A stretch of 32,076 nucleotides of DNA from Candidatus Paralachnospira avium (GCA_904420245.1 CAJFUL010000068.1:1-32076); one strand, 5' to 3'; positions 7,347 to 16,280 are shown, counted from the stretch's first letter. The notes: a model not told the origin generated them from the letters alone. Numbers and translations are program-made.

Positions 7347-7364
7347 GGGCTTCCGGATCAGCCC
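7347..7364 (-). terminator. Weak terminator of the CDF transporter gene
   Basis: A 5-bp GGGCT/AGCCC stem with an 8-nt loop overlaps the stop codon on the minus strand and is followed by TTTCGAT and an A/T-rich tract. The stem is short, so read-through toward the tRNA promoter is possible. Confidence 0.3.
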
Positions 7365-8521
7365 ACATAGCTTTTGTCAATGGTGATCACCGTCTCGATG
7401 CGGCTGTCATAAGCCTTGATCTTCTTCTCCAGTTCCTCCACCACTTTCCCGTCATCCAGGTCGTAGGGCACCACGATGTCAAAAAACAGATTGATCCTCT
7501 TCCTGCCGTTCACCATCCTGAAATCGTGGAGAGTGATCCTTCCGTCGATCTGCTCCAGGAAACCCAGCACAGCGCTCCGTCTCTCCTCCACCACCGGATC
7601 CGTCAGCTCCAGAGGGTCCATATGGATCACCAGCAGGATCCCCAGCTGCTCTTTGGCCTCCCGCTCGATCCTGTCGATCACCTCATGGATCTCCTCCAGA
7701 TTTCCATGGCCGTCCACTTCCGCGTGGATGGAGGCCATTTTGGTGGAGGGGCCGTAGCTGTGGACCAGCAGGTCGTGGGTCCCCTCGATCCCGTCATAGC
7801 TCTCCACAAACTGCTTGATCTTCCGGTAGACGGCCGGATCGATGGCCTCTCCGATCAGCGGCTTCAAAGTATCCCTGGCAATGTTGATGCCGGCCACCAT
7901 GACCACCACCGACACCGCCAGGCCGATGAAGCCGTCGATGTTGAAACCGAATATCCCATAGAGGAGCACGGAAAGGATCGTAGCGCCGGTCACCAGGACG
8001 TCTCCCAGAGAATCCGCGGCGGTGGCCTCCATCACCTTGGAGCCGGTCCGCCTGCCCAGCTTCCTGTTGAAGAAGGCCAGCCACAGCTTGACGCCGATGG
8101 ACAGGGCCAGGATCACCAGCGACACGGCCTGAAAGGACAGCGCCTCCGGATGGAGGATCTTATTGAAGGAGGATTTGAAAAAAGTCAGTCCCACCTCGAT
8201 GACTAAAAAAGAAACGATCAGCGCCGCGACATACTCGATCCTTCCATGGCCGAAGGGGTGATCCTTATCGGCAGGACGGCCCGCCATCCGGACGCCGACG
8301 AATCCGATGACGGAGGAAGCCGCGTCGGACAGGTTGTTGAAGGCGTCCGACATGACGGAAACGCTGTTCAGCAAAAGTCCGATGATAAGCTTCACCAGAA
8401 ACAGGAATACGTTGCAGCAGATCCCCACCACGCTGGACAAAACTCCATAGGCGGTGCGCACCCTGGCCTTTCCCACCTGATCATAATCTTTCACAAACCT
8501 GCGGACTAGAAAATCCGTCAT
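7358..8521 (-). CDS. Cation diffusion facilitator family metal transporter
   Basis: A 387-residue CDF-family secondary transporter that exports divalent metals (Zn, Fe, Mn or Cd) in exchange for protons at the cytoplasmic membrane. Six hydrophobic segments fall within about residues 25-215. The conserved interface motif HPFGHGRIEY is at 88-97. Transport-site residues appear as D59-x3-N63 in TM2 and D170-x3-D174 in TM5; an Asn at the second TM2 position differs from the Asp of FieF, so metal preference cannot be read directly. A cytoplasmic C-terminal domain (about 215-300) with HAEVDGHGNL and VIHMDP is followed by a further domain of about 85 residues. The start has GGAGG upstream, overlapping the end of truA, with which it is probably co-transcribed. 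Confidence 0.92.
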   Translation of the reverse strand: MTDFLVRRFVKDYDQVGKARVRTAYGVLSSVVGICCNVFLFLVKLIIGLLLNSVSVMSDAFNNLSDAASSVIGFVGVRMAGRPADKDHPFGHGRIEYVAALIVSFLVIEVGLTFFKSSFNKILHPEALSFQAVSLVILALSIGVKLWLAFFNRKLGRRTGSKVMEATAADSLGDVLVTGATILSVLLYGIFGFNIDGFIGLAVSVVVMVAGINIARDTLKPLIGEAIDPAVYRKIKQFVESYDGIEGTHDLLVHSYGPSTKMASIHAEVDGHGNLEEIHEVIDRIEREAKEQLGILLVIHMDPLELTDPVVEERRSAVLGFLEQIDGRITLHDFRMVNGRKRINLFFDIVVPYDLDDGKVVEELEKKIKAYDSRIETVITIDKSYVG

Positions 8522-8536
8522 TTCCTGTTCCTCCCA

Positions 8537-9283
8537 TCAATATCTTACTTCTGCCAGAGTAAGGCCCTCCGGCGGCGCCATGGGCCCGGCGGCGCTCCTG
8601 TCTCTGGCTTCCAGGACATCCGGCATCGTCTGCGGATCCCGGATCCCCAGACCACATTCCGTCAGGGTACCCGTCAGGATCCTCACCATATTCTGCAAAA
8701 AGCCGTTTCCCTCATAGACGATCTTCACTTCCTGCCGGGAAGGCTCTTCCGCGATCTCAATAGAGTCTATGCGCCGGACCGTGGATTTGTTCATGCGGCG
8801 GTTTCCGCAGAAGCTCTTGAAATCATGGACTCCCTCCAGATAGGAAGCCGCCTCCCGCATACGGGACACAGACAGTCTCCTGCCCAGATCCCACACATAC
8901 TTCCTGTCCAGGACCGGTTTGGCGTCTCCTGTATAGATGCGGTAGCAGTAGACCTTTCCCACGGCGCTCAGGCGGCTGTGGAACCGCTCCGACGCGGCCT
9001 TCAGGGACAGGACCGCGATATCGTCGGGCAGATACTGGTTCATGGCGGCCTTAAGCTCCTCCTCGGAAAGCTCTGTATCCATCCGGAAATTGGCCGTCTG
9101 TCCCAGGGCATGGACTCCCGCATCCGTGCGGCCCGCTCCCTGTACCTCCACAGGGCTTCCTGCCATCCTGGAAAGCAGCTGCTCCAGCTTCCCCTGGATG
9201 GTGGCGTCTGTATTTTTCTGCTTCTGCCATCCTCTGTAACGGCTCCCGTCATAGCTCACCACGATCTTATAGTTCCGTCTCAT
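8537..9283 (-). CDS. truA: tRNA pseudouridine(38-40) synthase TruA
   Basis: TruA converts uridines 38-40 in the anticodon stem-loop of many tRNAs to pseudouridine. The 249-residue protein is full length with the TruA order of motifs: SYDGSRYRGWQKQ at the N-terminus, catalytic Asp54 in QGAGRTDAGVHALG, the dimer/tRNA-binding RFHSRLSAVGKVYCYRI segment, the FKSFCGN motif and the C-terminal GNGFLQNMVRILTGTL helix. ATG at 9283 has GGAGGG upstream; the frame continues to 9319 but that part overlaps the purD terminator. It precedes the CDF gene by 15 bases. No clear promoter is visible in the 39 bases after the purD hairpin. Confidence 0.96.
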   Translation of the reverse strand: MRRNYKIVVSYDGSRYRGWQKQKNTDATIQGKLEQLLSRMAGSPVEVQGAGRTDAGVHALGQTANFRMDTELSEEELKAAMNQYLPDDIAVLSLKAASERFHSRLSAVGKVYCYRIYTGDAKPVLDRKYVWDLGRRLSVSRMREAASYLEGVHDFKSFCGNRRMNKSTVRRIDSIEIAEEPSRQEVKIVYEGNGFLQNMVRILTGTLTECGLGIRDPQTMPDVLEARDRSAAGPMAPPEGLTLAEVRY

Positions 9284-9322
9284 AGTATCCCTCCTGCCGC
9301 CGGTCCTATCCCGCCGCATAAA

Positions 9323-9349
9323 GATTGCCCCGCGTCCCGCGGGGCAATC
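9323..9349 (-). terminator. Terminator of the purine operon
   Basis: A perfect 12-bp stem (GATTGCCCCGCG with CGCGGGGCAATC) and a 3-nt loop lie 20 bases past the purD stop, followed on minus by TTTATG. The T-tract is short, so some read-through into truA is plausible. Confidence 0.7.
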
Positions 9350-9369
9350 CTGGTTTCCTGTCAGACTCT

Positions 9370-10647
9370 CTACGCTTCGTCAATGGCCTTTCCGATGTCA
9401 TGGCGCATATATTTATTGCCGAAGGAGACCCACTCTGCCGCCCTGTAAGCGTTGGCCCTGGCCGTCTTTAAGTCAGGTCCCTTGGCCGTCACGCCCAGGA
9501 CGCGGCCTCCGTTGGTGACGATCCCCTCGTCCGTCCGCTTAGTCCCGGCATGGAACACATAATAGCCTTCCTCCTCCTTGGCCTTGACCGTATCCAGCCC
9601 CTGGATCACATATCCCTTTTCATACTGGACCGGATAACCGTCGGAAGCCAGGACCACGCAGACTGCCGCATTGTCCTCAAACTCCAGTTCAATATCCGAA
9701 AGAGTCCCGTCGATGCAGGCCTCCATCACGTCTACGATGTCATTCTTCATCCGGGGGATCACCACCTGCGCCTCCGGATCGCCGAACCTGGCGTTGTACT
9801 CCAGCACCCTGGGGCCGTCAGCCGTCAGCATGAGGCCGAAGAAGATGATGCCCTTGAAGGTGCGGCCCTCCGCCCGCATGGCGTCCACCGTAGGCTGATA
9901 GATATACTTCCGGCAGAAAGCGTCCACCTCTTCCGTATAGAAGGGGCTGGGAGAAAAAGTCCCCATGCCGCCCGTATTGAGGCCTGTATCCCCGTCTCCG
10001 GCCCTCTTGTGATCCTGGGCGGAAGTCATGATCTTCACCGTATTCCCGTCCACGAAGGAGAGGACGGAAACCTCCCGGCCCGTCAGGAACTCCTCAATGA
10101 CCATCCTGTTTCCGGCGGTCCCGAACTTCTTGTCCTCCATGATCTCCCTGACGCCTTCCCTGGCTTCCTCCAGGGTATTGCAGATCAGAACGCCCTTGCC
10201 CAGAGCCAGGCCGTCGGCCTTCAGCACGATGGGAAACTTGGCCGTTTCCAGATACGCGAGCGCCTCCTGCGCGTTGTCGAAATTCTCATAGGCGGCCGTA
10301 GGGATCCCGTATTTCTTCATGAGATCCTTGGAAAAGGCCTTGGAGCCCTCCAGGATGGCCGCGGCCTTATTGGGACCGAATACCCGCAGGCCGGCCGCCT
10401 CAAAGGCATCCACCACGCCGGCCACCAGCGGATCATCCATGCCGATGACCGTAAGGCCGATCTCCTTTTCCTTGGCAAAGTTCACCAGGCCGTCAAAATC
10501 CAGCACGCCGATGGGCACGCACTGGGCGTACTCCTCGATGCCTGCGTTGCCTGGAGCACAGTAGATCTTATCCACACGGCTGCTCTTCGAGATCTTCCAC
10601 GCCAGGGCGTGCTCTCTGCCGCCGCTTCCAACTATCAATACATTCAT
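9370..10647 (-). CDS. purD: Phosphoribosylamine-glycine ligase PurD
   Basis: PurD (GAR synthetase) joins glycine to phosphoribosylamine with ATP, step two of purine synthesis. The 425-residue protein begins with the Rossmann-like GSGGREHALAWK motif, then has the ATP-grasp domain with LKADGLALGKGV (P-loop-like lysines), VIEEFLTGREVSVLSFVDG, NTGGMGTFSPSP and the metal-binding LEYNARFGDPEAQV. Full length for the family. ATG at 10647 has GAGGAG five bases upstream and lies nine bases after the purN stop. It is the last gene of purE-purM-purN-purD and is followed by a hairpin. Confidence 0.97.
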   Translation of the reverse strand: MNVLIVGSGGREHALAWKISKSSRVDKIYCAPGNAGIEEYAQCVPIGVLDFDGLVNFAKEKEIGLTVIGMDDPLVAGVVDAFEAAGLRVFGPNKAAAILEGSKAFSKDLMKKYGIPTAAYENFDNAQEALAYLETAKFPIVLKADGLALGKGVLICNTLEEAREGVREIMEDKKFGTAGNRMVIEEFLTGREVSVLSFVDGNTVKIMTSAQDHKRAGDGDTGLNTGGMGTFSPSPFYTEEVDAFCRKYIYQPTVDAMRAEGRTFKGIIFFGLMLTADGPRVLEYNARFGDPEAQVVIPRMKNDIVDVMEACIDGTLSDIELEFEDNAAVCVVLASDGYPVQYEKGYVIQGLDTVKAKEEEGYYVFHAGTKRTDEGIVTNGGRVLGVTAKGPDLKTARANAYRAAEWVSFGNKYMRHDIGKAIDEA

Positions 10648-10656
10648 GGCTCTCCT

Positions 10657-11286
10657 CTATCCTTTCTGCCGGATCACGCGTCCGTCCTTCACCTGGATCC
10701 TGCCATTGGCGATGAGGTCAATGGCTTCCGGAAGGATCTCCCACTCCGCCTGTTCCATGACACGCCTCTGGAGGATCTCCGGCGTGTCGCCGTCCTCCAC
10801 GGCCACGGCCTTCTGGAGGATGATGGGTCCCGTATCGGTGCCTTCGTCCACAAAATGGACGGTGGCCCCCGTCACCTTCACGCCCCGCGCCAGCGCGTTC
10901 TCATGGACCTTGAGTCCATAGTTGCCTGTCCCGCAGAAGGACGGGATCAGGGACGGATGGATGTTGATGATCCTGTTTCTGTAGCGCTCCACCATGACGG
11001 GAGGGATCACCACCAGGAATCCCGCCAGCACCACCAGATCCACCCGGTACTGTTCCAGGGTATCCACCAGGGCCGTATTGAACTCCTCACGGCTCGCATG
11101 CTCCTTCGGAGAAACGCATACCGCCGGCACATGGGCGGCCCTGGCCCTCTCCAGGGCATAGGCCCCGGGATTGTTGCTGACCACCACGGCGATCTCCGTA
11201 TTGGTCACGGCGCCGTCTCGGATCTTATCCAGGATGGCCTGCAGATTGGTCCCGCCTCCGGATACACAGACCGCGACTCTCAGCAT
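10657..11286 (-). CDS. purN: Phosphoribosylglycinamide formyltransferase PurN
   Basis: PurN transfers a formyl group from 10-formyl-THF to GAR, step three of purine synthesis. The 209-residue protein is full length and keeps the catalytic triad: N108 and H110 in [12 protein letters not shown] and D151 in the [10 protein letters not shown] loop. The N-terminal [11 protein letters not shown] is the phosphate-binding loop. Its ATG overlaps the end of purM by seven bases, implying translational coupling. No alternative formate-dependent PurT is present in the window. Confidence 0.97.
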   Translation of the reverse strand: MLRVAVCVSGGGTNLQAILDKIRDGAVTNTEIAVVVSNNPGAYALERARAAHVPAVCVSPKEHASREEFNTALVDTLEQYRVDLVVLAGFLVVIPPVMVERYRNRIINIHPSLIPSFCGTGNYGLKVHENALARGVKVTGATVHFVDEGTDTGPIILQKAVAVEDGDTPEILQRRVMEQAEWEILPEAIDLIANGRIQVKDGRVIRQKG

Positions 11287-12305
11287 AAGGTCACTCCCTT
11301 TTCTCCGGCCTTGATCTCGCCGATCACATAGGGCATCTCTCCGGCTCCCGCGATGGCCGCCATGGTCTTATCCACATCCGCCTTGTCCACGGCCACCACC
11401 ATGCCGATGCCCATGTTGAAGGTGTTGTACATCATATGCTCGCCGATGTCCCCGTCCCTGGCCAGCATATCGAAGATGGGAGGAACCGGATAGCTGCCCT
11501 TCTCCATGACGGCATGGGTGCCCTCCCGGAGCATCCTGGGCACATTCTCGTAGAAGCCGCCTCCGGTGATATGGCTGCACGCCTTTACGGTCACGCCGGC
11601 CTCCCGGACCGCGTTCAGAGCCTTTACATAGATCTTGGTGGGCACCAGCAGCGTCTCTCCCAGAGTCGCGCCCAGGGACTCGCAGTATGTATTCAGACTC
11701 TCCTGGGACATGGAAAACACCTTCCGCACCAGAGAATATCCATTGGAATGGATCCCCGACGAGGCCATCCCGATCAGTACGTCTCCGGCCTTCAGGTCCT
11801 TTCCGGAGATCAGATCCTTTTGATCCACGATCCCGACGGCAAATCCCGCCAGGTCATATTCATCCACCGGATAGAAGCCGGGCATCTCGGCAGTCTCCCC
11901 GCCGATCAGAGCCGCTCCCGCCTGACGGCAGCCCTCGGCCACGCCGCTGACGATGGTGGCGATCTTCTCCGGCTCGTTCTTCCCGCAGGCAATATAGTCC
12001 AGGAAAAATAAAGGTTCGCCGCCTGCACAGGCAATGTCGTTGACGCACATGGCCACACAGTCGATGCCGATGGTATCATGCTTGTCCAGGGCAAAGGCCA
12101 GCTTCAGCTTCGTGCCGACTCCGTCGGTGCCGGACACCAGAGTGGGATGCTCCATCTTCTTATAGGCATCCATGGAAAAGGCGCCGGAAAAGCCGCCGAT
12201 CCCGCCCAGCACCTCGGGGCGCATAGTTCCCTGAACGTGCTTTTTCATCAGTTCCACGGCCTTATAACCGGCCTCGATATCCACGCCTGCTTTCTTATAA
12301 TCCAT
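11280..12305 (-). CDS. purM: Phosphoribosylformylglycinamidine cyclo-ligase PurM
   Basis: PurM (AIR synthetase) closes the imidazole ring of FGAM with ATP, step five of purine synthesis. The 341-residue protein has the expected AIRS landmarks: [12 protein letters not shown] at the start, [21 protein letters not shown], the [18 protein letters not shown] segment, [13 protein letters not shown] and the C-terminal [16 protein letters not shown] at 12305 is preceded by GGGAGG. It follows purE by 17 bases and overlaps purN. The steps between PurN and PurM (PurL/PurS/PurQ) are not encoded here. Confidence 0.97.
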   Translation of the reverse strand: MDYKKAGVDIEAGYKAVELMKKHVQGTMRPEVLGGIGGFSGAFSMDAYKKMEHPTLVSGTDGVGTKLKLAFALDKHDTIGIDCVAMCVNDIACAGGEPLFFLDYIACGKNEPEKIATIVSGVAEGCRQAGAALIGGETAEMPGFYPVDEYDLAGFAVGIVDQKDLISGKDLKAGDVLIGMASSGIHSNGYSLVRKVFSMSQESLNTYCESLGATLGETLLVPTKIYVKALNAVREAGVTVKACSHITGGGFYENVPRMLREGTHAVMEKGSYPVPPIFDMLARDGDIGEHMMYNTFNMGIGMVVAVDKADVDKTMAAIAGAGEMPYVIGEIKAGEKGVTLC

Positions 12306-12322
12306 ACCTGTCCTCCCCCGAT

Positions 12323-12835
12323 CTATTTCTGATTCAGATACTCTTTGTATCCCAGCTTATCCAGCTTCTCCGCCTTGGCCACTACCTGATCCTTTAAATC
12401 CTCTGAATACTTCTTGAGTCTCTCAAGGAGCCCGCTGTCGGAGGTGGCCAGGATCTTGGCTGCCAGGATACCGGCATTGGCGCCGCCGTTGATGGCTACA
12501 GTAGCCACGGGAATCCCGGAAGGCATCTGGACGATGGAGTACAGGGAATCCCGTCCTCCAAGGGACGTGGTGTGCATGGGCACGCCGATGACCGGCATGG
12601 GGAAGATGGCCGCGCACATCCCCGGCAGATGGGCCGCCATGCCCGCTCCCGCGATGATCACCTTAAAGCCCTTTGCCTCCGCGGATCTGGCATACTCGAA
12701 AAACACGTCCGGCTCTCTGTGGGCAGAGATGATCGTCATTTCATAGTCTACCCCCAGCTTGTCAAGGACATCCGCCGCCTTGCTCATCACAGCCAGGTCA
12801 GAATCACTTCCCATGATAATTCCTACTTTTGCCAT
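12323..12835 (-). CDS. purE: N5-carboxyaminoimidazole ribonucleotide mutase PurE
   Basis: PurE (class I) interconverts N5-CAIR and CAIR in purine synthesis. The 170-residue protein contains the signature [13 protein letters not shown] and the catalytic-His loop IISAHREPD, with [11 protein letters not shown] and the [13 protein letters not shown] region. The C-terminal [20 protein letters not shown] helix is normal. ATG has GAGGAG upstream. It is the first gene of the purine unit, with an extended -10 promoter 50-80 bases upstream whose -35 overlaps the stop of the aminopeptidase gene. PurK and PurC are absent from the window. Confidence 0.96.
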   Translation of the reverse strand: MAKVGIIMGSDSDLAVMSKAADVLDKLGVDYEMTIISAHREPDVFFEYARSAEAKGFKVIIAGAGMAAHLPGMCAAIFPMPVIGVPMHTTSLGGRDSLYSIVQMPSGIPVATVAINGGANAGILAAKILATSDSGLLERLKKYSEDLKDQVVAKAEKLDKLGYKEYLNQK

Positions 12836-12882
12836 ACGTTTCTCCTCTTTTCTTTCTATTGGTACAAGGTTTTAACTTTCTT

Positions 12883-12912
12883 ATTCTAGCACAGTTCCCG
12901 GGACTGTTACAA
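12883..12912 (-). promoter_or_regulatory. Promoter of the purE-purM-purN-purD operon
   Basis: Minus strand TTGTAA, an 18-base spacer and TAGAAT preceded by TGC (extended -10). The -35 box includes the TAA stop of the upstream aminopeptidase gene. The spacer holds the inverted repeat at 12891-12907. Confidence 0.5.
12891..12907. other. Inverted repeat within the purE promoter spacer
   Basis: ACAGT and ACTGT half-sites flank TCCCGGG, forming an 8-bp interrupted stem. It sits between the -35 and -10 of purE, where a repressor could block polymerase, and directly after the aminopeptidase stop, where it might act as a weak stem for that transcript. No T-tract follows. It does not resemble the Bacillus PurBox. 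Confidence 0.3.
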
Positions 12913-15003
12913 GTTTTTTTCAAAAGCTTCGTTCAGAGCCTCAGTGCCGGGCAGCACAAAGCGTCCGTCCCGGATCAGCGGGATCCGCTCCCCGTCCTCT
13001 TTTACGGCCGCGATCTCTCCCAGCTCGTCATACGGGATCGTGATGTCGGTATGGCAGTTGAAATACGCTGCCTCCGGCTCTTCCCTGCGCTTCAGGGACC
13101 ACTCGTTGTCCCTGGCCACGATCTCCTTCCCATCGGGATTATAGACCTTCACATCCTCCGAGTGGCTGTAGCAGGTGTCCCCGATGGCGAAATGAGGACC
13201 TGTCTTTTCAATGATCAGGATCTTGAGCCTCTCCATGATGCCATATCTGCGGGCCATGGCATAGGCCGCCGTATTGGTGCCCACGGCGAACTCGCCCAGA
13301 GGCAGGGACGGATGATTGTAGAGCAGGTTCTCCTCGATGAGCTTCCGGTTCTCCTCCTCCGATTCGTAATTGCCGCAGGTATATTCTCCGGTCATGCCGT
13401 CTTTAAACCGGATCTCCAGATCCTTATACTCCACTTCATTGATGTAGATCTGCTTCACATGGAGGAGTCCCCCGGTGCCGGAAAGCTGCGGGGAAGTAAA
13501 CACTTCTCCCAGAGGGATGTTCACATCCGCCAGGCAGTTTTCAAAGTTGGTCTCCTTCCTCCTGTCCTTCAGCGGATGGAGGGCCACCCGCATCCTGGTG
13601 CGGTTGCCGTCCCGTCCTGTGATCTCCACATACTTTCCCTGATCCAGAGCATCGATCAGCACCGTCTGGATCTCCTTATACTGCTGGTAGTCCAGCGTAT
13701 TGATGTAGATGGTCTCCCGGAAGATCTCCCTGTAGCGGGGCCCGATCTCCGGCACCGGCCAGGAGATGATGGTAAAGCTCCTCTCCTCGCCTTTTATATA
13801 CTGGTTGGTGATCTCCGCCGCCTGGGCGTTCATCTCCGTCAGCAGCTTTTTCTGTTTCTGGCTCAGGGAGAAGGCCTCTTTCTTATTTTCATAGGAGAAA
13901 GGCTCCTCTCCGAAGGTTTCCATGACCGCGGGGCCCGCGTAGACCGCCGCCAGCTCCTTTAACTCCTCATAGGCGGAGCGCATCACGGAGAGCTTCCTCT
14001 CCTTGAAGGCCTTATCCAGGAACAGGGCGTTGTCAAATCTGTGGTCGTATTCAAACTGCTTATTGGCGTAAGCGCCGTAATAGCCGATCTTCAGATGCTG
14101 TCTCTTATTGACGGCGCCAGGCGCCGCCCGGAACAAGGCGGGCCGCAGGCCCATGTCGGCAAACTGCCGCACCGCTTCCCGGAGGATCCGCTCAAATCCC
14201 ACCTGATAGCGCAGCTCCACCGTCTTTTTCCTGGAAAGGTCAATGCCTGCCAGCTCAAAGCCTCTTCTGTAGCCCTCCGTATAGACGGAAGCCATCTTCC
14301 GGATCTCCTCTTCCGGAAGACTGTTTAAAAAGTCCGCCGTCTCCCGCTCGCTCTCCGTGATATATTCTCCGAACCTGTACAGATACCGCAGGTCCGACAG
14401 ATCGCTCTCCATGATGATCTTCACGGCAAAATCCAGATCCGGATCCACCTGCTCCCTGAGGCGCCTCGGTATGGTCACGTCGCAGTAATCGCTGACATAG
14501 TAGTACAGGGCTTCCCGGACCTCTGTCCAGAAGGCCTCCCCGGAAAGCTCGCCTGTCTGTCTGGCCTCAAAGAGATTGTAGATCTCGATGAACACCTCCA
14601 GGCAGGGGACCCATTCCTCCATACGTTCCTCATAGATATACGCGATGCCTCCACGCAGCTCCGCCGCCAAAAACGCCATCACGGGACCTGCCTGATCTCC
14701 CAGCACTGCCGCGCTGTAAGCGGGATTCGCGTAGCTCTTCTCATAAGCCGTTCCGGCGATGTCCTCATAGAGCTTCCTGTTTCTCTCCTCCAGGACCGGC
14801 AGGGCCGGAAGTCCCGTCTCCCTCTCCAAAAGGAGCTGCTCCCGCACCTGGTCCAAAAACAGGATCCATTGCGACTGGGCTCTGAAAAAGCCTGCCGTTT
14901 CCTGGCCGCAGGGGGCGTTTTCGCTCCCGCCGCACTCCCGGCCCATCTCCCGGATCCGCTCCAGAGAAAGTCCGTACCGTTCTTCCAGCATATTCCTTTC
15001 CAT
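12907..15003 (-). CDS. M29-type (aminopeptidase T family) metallopeptidase with long N-terminal extension
   Basis: A 698-residue protein whose C-terminal part (about 340-698) matches the M29 aminopeptidase family (AmpS/AmpT), two-metal exopeptidases that remove N-terminal residues from peptides. Putative metal ligands and catalytic residues are in the family order: E500 in GEVFTSP, E571 in LGEFAVGTN, H604 and Y612 in GPHFAIGDTCY, H651 and D653 in FNCHTDITI. The region WPVPEIGPRY (415-424) matches the usual end of the M29 N-domain. Residues 1 to about 330 are extra: mostly helical, charged, no signal peptide, no recognised domain. Typical M29 enzymes are about 370-410 residues. ATG at 15003 has GAGGAG nine bases upstream and lies five bases after the preceding gene. 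Substrate is unknown. Confidence 0.85.
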   Translation of the reverse strand: MERNMLEERYGLSLERIREMGRECGGSENAPCGQETAGFFRAQSQWILFLDQVREQLLLERETGLPALPVLEERNRKLYEDIAGTAYEKSYANPAYSAAVLGDQAGPVMAFLAAELRGGIAYIYEERMEEWVPCLEVFIEIYNLFEARQTGELSGEAFWTEVREALYYYVSDYCDVTIPRRLREQVDPDLDFAVKIIMESDLSDLRYLYRFGEYITESERETADFLNSLPEEEIRKMASVYTEGYRRGFELAGIDLSRKKTVELRYQVGFERILREAVRQFADMGLRPALFRAAPGAVNKRQHLKIGYYGAYANKQFEYDHRFDNALFLDKAFKERKLSVMRSAYEELKELAAVYAGPAVMETFGEEPFSYENKKEAFSLSQKQKKLLTEMNAQAAEITNQYIKGEERSFTIISWPVPEIGPRYREIFRETIYINTLDYQQYKEIQTVLIDALDQGKYVEITGRDGNRTRMRVALHPLKDRRKETNFENCLADVNIPLGEVFTSPQLSGTGGLLHVKQIYINEVEYKDLEIRFKDGMTGEYTCGNYESEEENRKLIEENLLYNHPSLPLGEFAVGTNTAAYAMARRYGIMERLKILIIEKTGPHFAIGDTCYSHSEDVKVYNPDGKEIVARDNEWSLKRREEPEAAYFNCHTDITIPYDELGEIAAVKEDGERIPLIRDGRFVLPGTEALNEAFEKNL

Positions 15004-15008
15004 CTTGT

Positions 15009-15320
15009 CTATCTCCTCGTATATTTCCGCTGGATCATCATGACCCAGCCAAGGCCCAGAAGGATGCCTATGCCCAGGATCAGCATAGACCACGGATTCT
15101 CTCCCATGGTGAACTGCATGATCCCGTCCGCGGCCTCCACGATCCCCAGCAGGAAGATGGGGACGCTGATCTCCCGGCAGTAGGCTTTCTTATCCTCCGG
15201 CTTGATGCTCTTTTCCACGTCTTCTCCCAGGAAGCTGGTCTTGCCTCCCAGGATCTGCACACCGGCAACGATGAAGATCACTGCCAGCAGGAGACTGAAA
15301 TATGCCCATGCGTTTTCCAT
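15009..15320 (-). CDS. Small membrane protein of unknown function
   Basis: A 103-residue protein with three hydrophobic segments (about residues 5-24, 51-68 and 77-95), the last followed by the basic tail QRKYTRR. The first hairpin carries GGKTSFLGEDVEKS in the loop. It is reminiscent of small DUF3784-like membrane proteins of Clostridia, but I cannot assign it with certainty. It starts immediately after the HD-hydrolase stop and is followed five bases later by the M29-type gene, so all three are probably co-transcribed. Confidence 0.8.
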   Translation of the reverse strand: MENAWAYFSLLLAVIFIVAGVQILGGKTSFLGEDVEKSIKPEDKKAYCREISVPIFLLGIVEAADGIMQFTMGENPWSMLILGIGILLGLGWVMMIQRKYTRR

Positions 15321-15923
15321 CTACTGTTCCTCCCTGTCGTCCTTTATATGTCCCAAGGAAACATTCTTCTCCAATAGGTCCTCCGTGTATTTCCAGAGAA
15401 TCTGCGATCCCTCCGGCGTCTTTCGGTTCCTCCCCAGGATCTGGCTCATGCGGACTCCGTGCTCTTCCCAGGCCCGGCCTCCGGTGGCGTCGTTTAAGAG
15501 CACCGGCTGTATCTTGTCCAGGCTCAGGGCAAACCTGGCCTCCGGCGTCTCCGCCTCCTCAAACTCCTCCCAGAGCCCCCGGAACTTCTCCGCCTGATCC
15601 TCCGGGAGCAGGGAAAAGATCCGGTCCGCTGCTTTCAGCTCCCTCTCCCGCTTGGTGCTGTTTCCCGCCTCGTCATAGGCGTAAGTGTCCCCGGCGTCGA
15701 TCTCCACCAGATCATGGACCAGTACCATGGTCATGGTCTTGGCCAGGTCGATGGGCTCATTGGCATATTCCGCCAGAAGCGCGCACATCAGCGCCAGATG
15801 CCAGGCATGCTCCGCATCGTTTTCCTTGCGGCTGCCGTCAGAGAGATACGTCTGGCGGAATACCTGCTTGCTCTTGTCCGCTTCCAGGATAAACGCCATC
15901 TGCTCCTTCAGACGCTCTTCCAT
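15321..15923 (-). CDS. HD-domain phosphohydrolase (YfbR/HDDC2-like)
   Basis: A 200-residue HD-superfamily metal-dependent phosphohydrolase resembling YfbR/HDDC2 5'-deoxynucleotidases, which dephosphorylate (deoxy)nucleoside monophosphates. The metal motif is complete: H39 in NDAEHAWHLALM, H70-D71 in LVHDLVEIDAGDTYAYD, and a later Asp in ALSLDKIQPVLLND. Its place downstream of pyrimidine synthesis genes would suit nucleotide turnover, but this is inference. The ATG at 15923 has AGGAGGTGG immediately upstream and is preferred over an in-frame extension to 15983 that overlaps the previous gene. Confidence 0.9.
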   Translation of the reverse strand: MEERLKEQMAFILEADKSKQVFRQTYLSDGSRKENDAEHAWHLALMCALLAEYANEPIDLAKTMTMVLVHDLVEIDAGDTYAYDEAGNSTKRERELKAADRIFSLLPEDQAEKFRGLWEEFEEAETPEARFALSLDKIQPVLLNDATGGRAWEEHGVRMSQILGRNRKTPEGSQILWKYTEDLLEKNVSLGHIKDDREEQ

Positions 15924-15934
15924 GCTTCCACCTC

Positions 15935-16261
15935 CTAAATGACGATCCCCATGATGTAGATGCCCACAAGTCCTGCCAGACATATGCTGTTGAGGATCAC
16001 CGCGATCTTGGAAAGGAGCGGGAATCCCTCATCCCCGCTCCGCCTCTTCTTGTCGCGGACAGGGAGCAGGATCCCGATCACATTCAAAAAAAACGCCAGG
16101 AATCCCAAAGCCCCGATGGTGGCGTCCCCATGGCCGTAAGTCCGGAACGCGATGGCCAGCGCCGCCAGCAGGAACAAAAGGGAACCGGCAAAGATCAGGA
16201 CTGAGATCATCCCCGCCGTTGAAAAATTGATCTTAAAAAGTTTTGTCCGTTTTCTGTTCAA
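15935..16261 (-). CDS. Small three-TM membrane protein (DUF6142-like)
   Basis: A 108-residue protein with a basic N-terminus (MNRKRTKLFK) and three predicted membrane segments at about 17-38, 47-66 and 84-106, with a charged DKKRRSGDEG loop between the second and third. The layout resembles the DUF6142 family of Lachnospiraceae; the match is from general recollection, so I leave it tentative. Translation appears to start at TTG (16261), which has GGAGG seven bases upstream. It lies between the VanZ-like gene and the HD hydrolase with gaps of 19 and 11 bases. Confidence 0.78.
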   Translation of the reverse strand: MNRKRTKLFKINFSTAGMISVLIFAGSLLFLLAALAIAFRTYGHGDATIGALGFLAFFLNVIGILLPVRDKKRRSGDEGFPLLSKIAVILNSICLAGLVGIYIMGIVI

Positions 16262-16280
16262 ATCAAGTCCTCCGCTGCTC

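Noticed and set aside
9550..11331. 593-codon plus-strand open frame opposite purD/purN
   Set aside because: It runs antisense to two intact purine genes and their junction; no family motifs and no ribosome-binding site.
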